Below are positions 6,804-14,801 of a stretch of 21,376 nucleotides of DNA, piece by piece (the stretch's first letter is position 1; each line of letters begins with the position of its first letter). The stretch comes from Treponema sp. UBA937. GTDB lineage: Bacteria > Spirochaetota > Spirochaetia > Treponematales > Breznakiellaceae. The notes under the pieces were generated by a model. The model worked only from the letters and a program-made list of their open reading frames with translations, searched no databases and was not told the origin of the DNA. The stretch spans positions 1 through 21,376 of the forward strand of contig DBDH01000018.1 of the NCBI GenBank assembly GCA_002293455.1, written 5' to 3'. The position numbers and the translations under genes are program-made.

Positions 6804-9752
6804 ATGGGTAAAAGATTACCAAAAGCCCTCATTTTTTCCTTTCTTGCGCTTTTTATCAGCCAGAATATGACAGCTCAAGCCAACCGCACTCCTTGGGGGG
6901 ATGTGGCGGCTCCGGAGATTGTTTCGATTGAACCGTCAGCCGAGGATGCGGAAAAAGTGGCGGTTAATTTTACGCTTGTCATGGGAAATACCGGAGCGGA
7001 CCGCGCTGTAGTTGACATGCTGGATGCTTCCGGTAATGTTATCAAGTCAAATACTGTCGGACGGTCAAGCCGGGCAATAAAAAAGACTGAATTTTCTCCC
7101 GGAAAAAGCGGGAGTTATTCATTCAGGGTAACCGCAAGCAGAACAAGTACCGGTGAGACGAAAAACTCAAATGCGGTTAACTTTGTTTTTAGTTATCCTC
7201 TGGCAGCGCCGAATCTGACAGTCATGAATCAGGGAGGCGGTGTTGTTTCTGTTTCATGGAACGCAGTAAGGGAAGCGGAGAATTACGAGCTTTCATATAA
7301 AAATACAGCTTCCTCCGCTCCGGCAACAGTGATCACTACCTCAAGACTGTCTGAGACGCTGACCGGTTTAACGGTGGGGAACAAATACGCCATCACGGTT
7401 ACCGCAAAACGCGGCAGCGGCGGCACAGCTTCGTCCCCGGTGGAAAAAACGGTCCGTACTGAACGGGACCGGGAATGGAATTTTACCTGGTTTGGACAGT
7501 CCTCTAACGTAAACCGCAACAGGTTTGAAATGATAGATGCGGACAACATGAATTTTAAGCTCTTTTCAACCATCCATCTTCCGGACGGTTCAATAGTAGA
7601 AAAGGGAGGAAAGTTCACCGCCTTCCATGACGGCGTTTCTTTCTATTACACTGTTCTTGATCCTAACACTGAAAATTTTGAACTTACCGCGACATTCACC
7701 ATTGATTATATCAACCCCATTGCGGACGGACAGGAAGGATTCGGCCTTATCGCTATGGATACCATTGGACAGTACGGCGTATCCGCGGTAAACCATTATA
7801 CCAACTCGGCCGGTGTCATCGCGACAAAGTTTGAGGAAACCATCGCGGGGGTCAAACGGACCAGCAAGGATACTTTGGGCGCCCGGTTTGTCAGCGGATT
7901 GACCCCCGAAGTTATCGCAATGGGGGACGCGGGGATTGCCCAGCATGGATTGAGCGTTTCCCGTGCCTACAGCTATGACCAGTCGGACCTCATAAGGACC
8001 GGGAATGTCTATACGATTACCCTGAAGAAAACCAATACCGGTTACTATGCGATCTTCCCCAAAACGATTACCAGTGAAGACACCATTACGGAATTCATCA
8101 TGTATGATGGCTCAAAGCTCCAGCAGCTTGATTCGGATCATATATATGTCGGTTTTGTTGTCGCCCGGGGATGTAACGCCACGGTCAGTGATGTAAAATT
8201 CAATGTCACCGATGCCAGAACCGATCCTCCCGCGGAGAAAGAACCTCCGGAACTGGTTCCGCTTATTGCGGTTATCGACTCTCCCGCCACCTATCATACA
8301 GGATCCTATCCCTTTGTGTTTTATTCCAATGCCGACGGCGTTATCAATGTGAACGACAAGAACGGCAACAGCATTATCAGGAATAAGAGAGTCCGGTCTA
8401 TGGTAGACTTCAAGGAAAACATCAATATCGCCAGGGGCATAAACGACTATATAGTCACGTTCACTCCTGACGCGGGCTATCAGCCTGGTGAAAACATGGT
8501 GATGGCGACCTATGACAGGGACCTGCGAAGGTATGTGGAAAGCTACAATCCCGTCTCTCTGTCCCACTCGATCACCTATGTGGATTATCCTGGTGCGGAA
8601 ATCTATGTAAGTCCAGCGGGAAGTCCTTTCGGAAGGGGAACACGGGAAGAGCCTCTGGATCTGACTATGGCTCTGTACTTTGTCAGACCGGGACAGACTA
8701 TTGTTCTGGCTGAGGGACGCTACTATCCGCGGGGACGGATCACCATTGAGCGCGGCAACAGCGGAACCGCGGCTAATCCCAAGGTACTCCGGACAGAACC
8801 GGGCAAGCGGGCAGTTCTCGATTTCAGCTCTTCTAACACAGGGGGTATTATCCACTGGGGCGATTACTGGATTTTTGACGGCATTGATGTCTGCAACACC
8901 TTCGGAGACAATAAGGGCTTCCAGGTCGCGGGCAGTAACAACATCGTGAGAAATGTAAACACCTATAATAATGGTGATACAGGACTTCAGATATCCGGTG
9001 TCAGCACCGAGACATGGGAGAAATGGCCCAGAAACAACCTCATTCTCAACTGTACGTCCTACGGCAACTGTGACCCCGCGGAGAACAACGCCGACGGTTT
9101 TGCCGCAAAGCTGACTTGTGCGGAAGGTAATATTTTCCGGGGATGTATTGCTTACAGCAATATTGATGACGGCTGGGATTTGTTCGCGAAAATTGAAACC
9201 GGACCTATCGGGGCGGTGCTTATTGAGAATTGTGTTGCCTACAAGAATGGAACCCGGATGGACGGTACCGGAAACGGTGACGGAAACGGGTTCAAACTCG
9301 GCGGCGACGGAATCGCTGTAGCCCACATTCTGAGGAACTGTGTATCCTTTAACAATGGAACTTCCGGTATAACCAGCAATTCTGATCCGGCGATTATTCT
9401 TATTAACAACACCTCCTACGGAAACACTGAGCCCGGCATAAACCTCTACGGTAAGGGTGCGGAACGTCTCTTCCAGGCGAGAAACAACATCTCCATGGCC
9501 AACGGCACTGGAGATGTGTACAGAGAGATGCCTGAACTCGCTTCTCCGGACAATTATTTCTGGAACGGCGGCGCGTCCCTCAATTCGGATGGCAGGCAGG
9601 TTACGGCGGATATCTTCAAGAGCGTTGATACTTCTGTGGTTCCTTCCAGGAACGCAGATGGTTCAATCAATATGAACGGACTCTTCGAGCTGAACGGAAC
9701 GGCCCCAAGGGGCAGCGGCGCGGACATGAGCGTCCGATCGTGGGAGAGATAG
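6804..9752 (+). CDS. Secreted multidomain pectate lyase, polysaccharide lyase family 9
   Basis: This 982-residue extracellular enzyme should cleave polygalacturonate by calcium-dependent beta-elimination. After a signal peptide (about 1-26, ending TAQA) come an Ig-like segment (30-133), a fibronectin III-type domain (135-217), two further beta-rich regions (about 228-474 and 480-595), and a right-handed beta-helix (about 600-960). The helix holds NNADGFAAKL, NIDDGWDLFAK and GNGFKLGG. D764, D788, D789 and D792 have exactly the spacing of the four calcium aspartates of Erwinia Pel9A (D209, D233, D234, D237, from memory), and K831 fits the catalytic lysine. The N-terminal modules are probably binding or spacer domains. 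ATG 6804 follows GGAG with normal spacing. Neighbouring genes support a pectin role. Confidence 0.92.
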   Translation: MGKRLPKALIFSFLALFISQNMTAQANRTPWGDVAAPEIVSIEPSAEDAEKVAVNFTLVMGNTGADRAVVDMLDASGNVIKSNTVGRSSRAIKKTEFSPGKSGSYSFRVTASRTSTGETKNSNAVNFVFSYPLAAPNLTVMNQGGGVVSVSWNAVREAENYELSYKNTASSAPATVITTSRLSETLTGLTVGNKYAITVTAKRGSGGTASSPVEKTVRTERDREWNFTWFGQSSNVNRNRFEMIDADNMNFKLFSTIHLPDGSIVEKGGKFTAFHDGVSFYYTVLDPNTENFELTATFTIDYINPIADGQEGFGLIAMDTIGQYGVSAVNHYTNSAGVIATKFEETIAGVKRTSKDTLGARFVSGLTPEVIAMGDAGIAQHGLSVSRAYSYDQSDLIRTGNVYTITLKKTNTGYYAIFPKTITSEDTITEFIMYDGSKLQQLDSDHIYVGFVVARGCNATVSDVKFNVTDARTDPPAEKEPPELVPLIAVIDSPATYHTGSYPFVFYSNADGVINVNDKNGNSIIRNKRVRSMVDFKENINIARGINDYIVTFTPDAGYQPGENMVMATYDRDLRRYVESYNPVSLSHSITYVDYPGAEIYVSPAGSPFGRGTREEPLDLTMALYFVRPGQTIVLAEGRYYPRGRITIERGNSGTAANPKVLRTEPGKRAVLDFSSSNTGGIIHWGDYWIFDGIDVCNTFGDNKGFQVAGSNNIVRNVNTYNNGDTGLQISGVSTETWEKWPRNNLILNCTSYGNCDPAENNADGFAAKLTCAEGNIFRGCIAYSNIDDGWDLFAKIETGPIGAVLIENCVAYKNGTRMDGTGNGDGNGFKLGGDGIAVAHILRNCVSFNNGTSGITSNSDPAIILINNTSYGNTEPGINLYGKGAERLFQARNNISMANGTGDVYREMPELASPDNYFWNGGASLNSDGRQVTADIFKSVDTSVVPSRNADGSINMNGLFELNGTAPRGSGADMSVRSWER

Positions 9753-9760
9753 ATAGTAAC

Positions 9761-9835
9761 GGTTTATTCGTGTTGAGGGTTTTATACCCAAGAACTCGCT
9801 TGCGTGAGGGAGTCTCTGCGGCGGAGTTGTTGATT
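9761..9835 (+). repeat. Dispersed intergenic repeat, copy 1
   Basis: This 75-nt stretch just after the pectate lyase stop matches 19492-19565. The first 22 nt (GGTTTATTCGTGTTGAGGGT and two T's) are identical in both, as are CTCTGCGGCG and the closing TTGTTGATT; the centre is diverged. Read on the minus strand both copies could encode the nonapeptide GIKPSTRIN, but neither looks like a gene. The rest of the 276-nt gap to the next gene holds the hairpins listed separately. Confidence 0.75.
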
Positions 9836-9857
9836 TCTTTTGATTGGAATGCAATTG

Positions 9858-9881
9858 TGGTTCATATTGATGTATGAACCA
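9858..9881. repeat. 9-bp stem-loop in the lyase/protease intergenic region
   Basis: TGGTTCATA (9858-9866) and TATGAACCA (9873-9881) form a perfect inverted repeat with a 6-nt loop. TAAGGCATG and then seven A's follow. Its role is unknown; it may be part of the 3' end of the lyase transcript. Confidence 0.45.
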
Positions 9882-9916
9882 TAAGGCATGTAAAAAAATT
9901 ACTAATACAAGAAGAT

Positions 9917-9947
9917 AGGGTCTGTCTGAAAAGTTCGGACAGGCCCT
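9917..9947. terminator. Probable bidirectional terminator hairpin between convergent genes
   Basis: AGGGTCTGTCTGAA (9917-9930) pairs with TTCGGACAGGCCCT (9934-9947) over 14 positions, two of them G-U, with a 3-nt loop. It lies between the convergent pectate lyase and CPBP genes. T-runs on either side are weak, so termination is inferred from position and stem strength. Confidence 0.5.
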
Positions 9948-10028
9948 CACTTTAAAGCCTGTCAGATACTTTGTGCAAACGCGAAAATATATCTTAGAAC
10001 GGAACCCGTTCATTGGTAACTAACCGAG

Positions 10029-10790
10029 TTACTGATGAAGTATACTATACATATAGGCAATAACAAGGCTCACAAGATTATACAGGCCGTGCCCCAGAGC
10101 AATCGCGTGAACGCTTCTTTTTTTTATGTACTCATGGGATAAAAATAATCCTGCCAAGAACGATGTCAGCAATCCGGCAGGTCCCTGGTACACATGACAA
10201 ACGGCAAATAACAGACATGAAGAGACAAGAGCCTTATTCTGCGAAATCCCCGACAGGGTTAAACGATTAAGCAGGTACACCCTAAAATAACTTTCTTCCA
10301 TGTATCCTGTGCTGACGCAGTTAACCGTAATGATCATCCAGGAAAGAAGGCCGGGAATATGAATGCCTTCCGTATGTGTTCCCAAGACCAGGTTCATAAG
10401 GCCGCTCATGGCAAAACCGATGACGATAAGTCCAATAATAATTTTTACCGTCTGGAAAAAATCTTTTTTATCCGGTTTTAATCTTCCCAACACGGAACGA
10501 AGCGGCTCTTTCAACAAAAAATACCAAATAAGGCAAAGAGCCGGAATGTTATGGGTAATAATCCAAAACAATTCCTCTTGAGCGTTAAAAGAATATACAG
10601 GAGCGCTTTCCCAGGACAGATTCATAAGCGAAAAGCAGAGCCCCGGAAAATAAAGCACCATAAAAATAATCAGCGGCTCAATCAGTACGTTCATCGCTTC
10701 GTATACTATCACAATTGATAAAATTACAGCAAGAGAAACACCGATATATGTGTTATCGATGCTTCGTTTTAAATCGGAAACTGCCGGCAT
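10029..10790 (-). CDS. CPBP-family intramembrane metalloprotease
   Basis: This 253-residue polytopic membrane protein carries all signature motifs of the CPBP (CAAX protease/bacteriocin-processing, Abi) family. These are EExxxR (E165, E166, R170 in MEESYFR), FxxxH (F195 to H199 in FAVCH) and HxxxN (H234, N238 in HGLYN). The glutamates and histidines form the predicted zinc-dependent active site within the membrane. Bacterial members cleave or mature peptides, anchor secreted proteins or confer bacteriocin immunity, and the substrate here is unknown. It sits opposite in strand between two secreted pectin enzymes and is divergent from the acetylesterase, 81 nt away. The ribosome-binding site at ATG 10790 is weak. 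Confidence 0.88.
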   Translation of the reverse strand: MPAVSDLKRSIDNTYIGVSLAVILSIVIVYEAMNVLIEPLIIFMVLYFPGLCFSLMNLSWESAPVYSFNAQEELFWIITHNIPALCLIWYFLLKEPLRSVLGRLKPDKKDFFQTVKIIIGLIVIGFAMSGLMNLVLGTHTEGIHIPGLLSWMIITVNCVSTGYMEESYFRVYLLNRLTLSGISQNKALVSSCLLFAVCHVYQGPAGLLTSFLAGLFLSHEYIKKRSVHAIALGHGLYNLVSLVIAYMYSILHQ

Positions 10791-10871
10791 CTTCTATTCC
10801 GCTGGATAATCCCATAAGACAGCGGAATTTTGTAATAATGTGCCTGTATTATATGCTTGAGGAGAATTATT

Positions 10872-12254
10872 GTGAAAAAAATACGAATTGTTTTGTCTGC
10901 TATGTTTATCTGTATCTGCTGCTTGGTGTTTTTTTGCGGGTGCAAAACCACTGATAAAACCGGAAATGCCGCTAACGCAGAAGGGATTGAGGTACAGGAG
11001 GGAGTCATGAAAGTTATTGATTTTCGCAGCGGAGCCTTTGCCGAAGGTCTGGGAACCCTGTCGAATACAACGGTTGAGGTTGAGGGGCTTACCTTCTTTG
11101 CCGGCGAGAGTAAAAGGATTGTATTCGATACTGTGAATGGGATGCCTCCCGCGAATCCGCAGGATTTTCCCGATATAGATCTGACAGGGTCGGTACTCAT
11201 GAATAACACCGGGATAAACAGTCTTCACATAGCCGTTCCGGTGGAGGGGCCCTCTGTACTCAAGGTATATTATTCGAGCAATGCAGATTCCCAGCGCTCT
11301 CTTGTTCTCAGCGGTACGGATAAGCGAAAGATTCTCGATTTTGTTACGGAACCGGTAAAGTGGACTGTTTCCCTCGGAACCTATAGATACGAAGGCGGTC
11401 CCGGAACTCTGTATCTTTCCGGAAGCGGCGGCGGTATCCGTCTGTTTCAGATAGAAGTGCTTTCCGGCAAATTTGCGGAGGGGATTGAAACCCAGGCTGC
11501 CGGACAAACGGGAGAGCTCCTTCCCGCACGGTATCCCGCTGCTGCCTTTGACTATGAAGGCTTTGTTCCCTCGGGAAGGATTTTCCTTGCCGGAGACTCA
11601 ACGGTCTGTATATATACCAGCGACCCCAGTTACAGTGTTCCCAGAAACGGCTGGGGAATGCATCTGCGTGATTGGTTCAAGCCGGAAAGTTCTATTGAGA
11701 TCATCAACCTCGCTTTGTCCGGACGCAGTGCCCGCAGTTTTACCGCCGAGGCAAATTACGCCGCCCTGAGCAGGGATATCGGTAAAGGGGACTATCTGTT
11801 TATTCAGTTTGGTCATAATGATGAAAAAGCCGATGATATCCTCCGGTATGCAGACGCCTCAAAGTCAAAAGAAACGGAGGCATCGTTCAAATGGTTCCTG
11901 TATGAGGGCTATATCAAGCTCGCCCAGAGCAAAGGCGCAATTCCCGTCCTGGTAACACCCATTGAAAGAAGGGAATTCAGCGGAAATACCGTCAAAGACA
12001 CCCACGGGATCTACGATGACGCTATTCGTGAGCTTGCGGCGGAAACCGGCGTTCCTCTTATCGATCTGACTGCGAAAACAAACCGGCTCTATGCCGCCGA
12101 AGGTCCTCAGAACACCGCCCGGTTTCACGCGGTAAGCATCGACGGTTCTGTGGATGACACACATCTGAACGCGGAAGGGGCTCTCGCTGTTTCAAAACTC
12201 GTTGCGGATGGCATCAAAGAAGCGAATCTGAAAATAGCTTCGGAACTGTTGTAA
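10872..12254 (+). CDS. Lipoprotein rhamnogalacturonan acetylesterase-like SGNH hydrolase (CE12)
   Basis: This enzyme probably removes acetyl groups from rhamnogalacturonan at the cell surface. The start is GTG 10872, preceded by GGAG (10861-10864); an upstream TTG at 10857 has no ribosome-binding site. The 460-residue product begins with a lipoprotein leader ending FFCGC (lipidated C24). An N-terminal beta-sandwich (about 90-210: VLKVYYSSNADSQRSLVLSG, then YLSGSGGGIRLFQIEV) resembles the stand-alone protein at 6100. The catalytic domain shows all SGNH blocks: LAGDST (S243), LSGRSARSF, FGHND and DDTHLN (D428, H431). The order GDST, GRSxRSF, QFGHND is characteristic of CE12 esterases such as YesT/RhgT. 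Local synteny with the PL9 lyase supports a pectin role. A different acyl ester substrate remains possible. Confidence 0.87.
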   Translation: MKKIRIVLSAMFICICCLVFFCGCKTTDKTGNAANAEGIEVQEGVMKVIDFRSGAFAEGLGTLSNTTVEVEGLTFFAGESKRIVFDTVNGMPPANPQDFPDIDLTGSVLMNNTGINSLHIAVPVEGPSVLKVYYSSNADSQRSLVLSGTDKRKILDFVTEPVKWTVSLGTYRYEGGPGTLYLSGSGGGIRLFQIEVLSGKFAEGIETQAAGQTGELLPARYPAAAFDYEGFVPSGRIFLAGDSTVCIYTSDPSYSVPRNGWGMHLRDWFKPESSIEIINLALSGRSARSFTAEANYAALSRDIGKGDYLFIQFGHNDEKADDILRYADASKSKETEASFKWFLYEGYIKLAQSKGAIPVLVTPIERREFSGNTVKDTHGIYDDAIRELAAETGVPLIDLTAKTNRLYAAEGPQNTARFHAVSIDGSVDDTHLNAEGALAVSKLVADGIKEANLKIASELL

Positions 12255-12390
12255 TTCCCGCACTGCGGGCGGAATCGGGTTCGGTATTTCCGTGTTTACC
12301 CTTTTTCCACCCGCAGCAAGAAGTGATTGTCACCCGGAATGCCCAAGTTATGGAAAACTGCTGAATTCTTGGTCATTTTCGATGGAAGGC

Positions 12391-12419
12391 TTAGCTTTTT
12401 TCCGATATTGATATATAAT
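12391..12419 (+). promoter_or_regulatory. Candidate sigma-70-type promoter of the PilZ-comEC-rsmA operon
   Basis: TATAAT (12414-12419) has a weak -35 TTAGCT (12391-12396) at 17-bp spacing, giving a transcript start about 28 nt before ATG 12455. The short GC hairpin CCCGC/GCGGG at about 12257-12269 upstream may mark the end of the esterase transcript, though it has no T-run. Confidence 0.5.
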
Positions 12420-12454
12420 AAAACACGATAAGCTTAAGATAGATAAAAGGATCT

Positions 12455-13573
12455 ATGATAAGCGGAGGGTCCGGAACGGTGTTTTTACCTATACTGCTCA
12501 GCATTGTATTAGTATGCGGAATATTGTTTTTGATTATGGCTATTTCTCAAAAGCCGAAAGATACTACGCGGAAAAAGTCTTCCTGGATTCAGTTTTTTGC
12601 CAAAGGAAAAGACGCGGGGTTCCGTTTAAAGGAAATTGAATTACTCCGGCAGTTGGCAGTAAAAAGCAACCTTGAAGATCCTTCCGCGCTTTTCTGGTCC
12701 CAAAGTCAGTTGGACAGTTGTATCGGCATGTTGGTCAACAATGCAAGAATTTCCGGGGAAGATAAGCAGCAAAGTACCCAGGATTTTATCGCAAAACTCT
12801 ACGGATACCGCAAAAAAATCGAATTTGAGAAACCGAGATACCAGAAAGGCATCAGCACCTCGCGGAACATAGACGAAGGACAGATTATCAGAATTCTGGC
12901 AAAAGGGGTCGGGGCTTTTCCTTCCAAAGTGATAAAAAATACATACCAATACATGACCGTTTTAAAACCTTCCGGAAACACTATTCCCTCATCGTTTAAT
13001 TGGAGCGGCATAAAAACTTCGGTATATTTTTGGCGCAAAGATGACGCGGGTTATGTATTTGATTCCATGATTTTGGACGAGGTATTTTCTAAAGGTTTTC
13101 CGTCGCTCCAGATTTCCCACAACAATAATCTTTTCCGTACCCAGAGACGGAATTCCATCCGGACAAAAATGGAAAAACCGGCTTTTCTCTACCTTTCCAA
13201 AGACGGAGTGTTAAACAATGGGCCGGAACATAGTCCCGGGTTAAAATGCATCCTCGCGGATTTATCGGAAGACGGCTGCGCAATAATTATCGGCGGACAG
13301 GCTAGACCAGGATTCCGTTTAAAGGTACAGTTTTCTCTAGATGAAGTTCCCATCAGCATAAACGGAACGGTTAAATCGGTCGATTATAAAGAAGACGAAA
13401 ATAAGTCTATCCTGCATGTCGAAGCCGATCCTTTGCCTTTAGCGGTAAGGAACCGTATTCAAGGAGAAGTGTTCGGAGTTCAGGAAAATACCGATTATCT
13501 GGATTCTTTTGACGATTTTGATGATGAAAATCAGGATACAAACACAAGCGAAATCAATACTAATGCCTTATAA
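12455..13573 (+). CDS. Membrane-anchored PilZ-domain c-di-GMP receptor
   Basis: The 372-residue product has one N-terminal transmembrane helix (about 9-31). A cytoplasmic region of about 190 residues follows, then a C-terminal PilZ domain with both c-di-GMP-binding motifs: RxxxR (R232-R236 in RRNSIR) and DxSxxG (D269 to G274 in DLSEDG). It ends in an acidic tail (DSFDDFDDENQD). The layout, a flavodoxin-like or PilZN-like region before PilZ, recalls YcgR-type receptors that link c-di-GMP to motility or surface behaviour, but with a membrane anchor. The target is unknown. It is the first gene of the operon behind the promoter at 12391 and has AAAGG as ribosome-binding site. The next gene starts 19 nt downstream. 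Confidence 0.87.
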   Translation: MISGGSGTVFLPILLSIVLVCGILFLIMAISQKPKDTTRKKSSWIQFFAKGKDAGFRLKEIELLRQLAVKSNLEDPSALFWSQSQLDSCIGMLVNNARISGEDKQQSTQDFIAKLYGYRKKIEFEKPRYQKGISTSRNIDEGQIIRILAKGVGAFPSKVIKNTYQYMTVLKPSGNTIPSSFNWSGIKTSVYFWRKDDAGYVFDSMILDEVFSKGFPSLQISHNNNLFRTQRRNSIRTKMEKPAFLYLSKDGVLNNGPEHSPGLKCILADLSEDGCAIIIGGQARPGFRLKVQFSLDEVPISINGTVKSVDYKEDENKSILHVEADPLPLAVRNRIQGEVFGVQENTDYLDSFDDFDDENQDTNTSEINTNAL

Positions 13574-13592
13574 TGGATAGGAGACGATCAAG

Positions 13593-14801
13593 ATGCATAG
13601 AAAAAATCTATTGAAAATCCTTTTTTGCCTTACACTCTTAAGCGTTATGGGCATAGGGGCCTTATCCGCCCAGAACAATGACGCTATTCTGTCTTCCTAT
13701 AAGCGGAATTTTGTCAAATCGAATTTAGCTTCAAAAGCGGGCTTATTACGCGATGCCGCTACCGATGAAAAAGCATCGGAATTTATGGGGCCTTTATATG
13801 AATTCGCCTTGAATTTTGTTCTTCAATATGAAGCGCTTCTGTCAGACGACCCCGATATGGTTAATCTCGCGGTAAATGCCTCGCGCGGACTTCGGGAAAG
13901 CGCCTACACAACTGGTACGGATGTGCTTTGGAAGATATTTCTCAGCTGTAAAGATTCCGTAACGCGGGTGGAAGCCTTACAGGGACTGGCCGTATTAGGC
14001 AAGGGAAACGCGGTTGTGGTGGATAATCTCAATCAATATATCCTTGAACAAAACAATCTCCATGCTGCAGGAACGCTGCCGGAATATCCGGTATTGTCCG
14101 CGTGTATTTCCGCGTTGGGAGAATTGGGCGCCGAACAATCGTTTCCTGTTCTCTTTGCCACAATGATTACCGATTATCCTGACCAAATAAAAAGGGAAGC
14201 CGCCAATTCCCTGTCCCTGCTGCAGGGTGATTATAAAGCCTTCCTTATGGGAGTGATAAAAAATAATCCCCCGCAAGAAAAATTGGCCGCCTTTCGTGCC
14301 GCGCTTAACACGATAAAGTTCAGTCCCGATGATTTAGGCGAATTGTCGGAAGCGGCCTTATCGATCACTTTGGAACCTTTGTCTTTTACTGCCGCGGGAG
14401 AAGCGGTTTTGGCCGAATTGAGGTATGCCGCGGTCAGACAGATTACCGGTTTGAAATGGATAAGGGCGCTTGATTTGTCAATAAAAAACTTTTACTTGGT
14501 TCAGGAAGATTATTCCACAGGAAAGGCTGAAAAGGAATATCTTATTGACGCGATAAAATGCCTTGGGGTCATGGCAAGTCCGGCGGCGGCGCAAAATTTG
14601 GCTTTGTACCTTGGGCTGTTAAATTCGCAAATGGAAAGAACCGGTCAGTTTGATGAAGACATTACTATGGCAATTATACAAGTTTTGGGAGATGTGGGAG
14701 ACAAAATTTCCTTTGATTATTTGCTGTATATGAGCTATTTGTCATACCCCGAAACGATACAGAACGCGGCTAAGGAGGCGCTTGCTAAACTTAAATGGTA
14801 G
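13593..14801 (+). CDS. Exported HEAT-repeat protein
   Basis: The 402 residues begin with a signal peptide (MHRKNLL..., cleavage likely after LSAQ near residue 27). The remainder is helical, with repeated units of about 35-40 residues typical of HEAT/Armadillo scaffolds (for example VTRVEALQGLAVLGKGNAVVV, and a late unit ending ETIQNAAKEALAKL). No catalytic motif is visible, so a periplasmic or envelope-bound protein-protein scaffold is the likely role. AGGAG precedes the ATG. It follows the PilZ gene closely and overlaps comEC by 7 nt, so all three are probably translated from one mRNA. I do not recognise a named family. Confidence 0.75.
   Translation: MHRKNLLKILFCLTLLSVMGIGALSAQNNDAILSSYKRNFVKSNLASKAGLLRDAATDEKASEFMGPLYEFALNFVLQYEALLSDDPDMVNLAVNASRGLRESAYTTGTDVLWKIFLSCKDSVTRVEALQGLAVLGKGNAVVVDNLNQYILEQNNLHAAGTLPEYPVLSACISALGELGAEQSFPVLFATMITDYPDQIKREAANSLSLLQGDYKAFLMGVIKNNPPQEKLAAFRAALNTIKFSPDDLGELSEAALSITLEPLSFTAAGEAVLAELRYAAVRQITGLKWIRALDLSIKNFYLVQEDYSTGKAEKEYLIDAIKCLGVMASPAAAQNLALYLGLLNSQMERTGQFDEDITMAIIQVLGDVGDKISFDYLLYMSYLSYPETIQNAAKEALAKLKW

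Noticed and set aside
8112..9326. A 404-codon open frame antisense to the pectate lyase
   Set aside because: It lies wholly within the PL9 catalytic region, whose plus-strand motifs and conserved residues are clear. The antisense product shows no recognisable domain or start signal.
9917..9947. End of an insertion sequence
   Set aside because: The inverted repeat is continuous with a 3-nt loop, with no transposase remnant or target duplication nearby. A terminator between convergent genes is simpler.
9663..10013. A 116-codon minus-strand frame covering the intergenic repeat
   Set aside because: It runs through the lyase 3' end, a repeat copy and two hairpins, with no ribosome-binding site or domain. 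The peptide shared with the other repeat copy follows from repeat identity.
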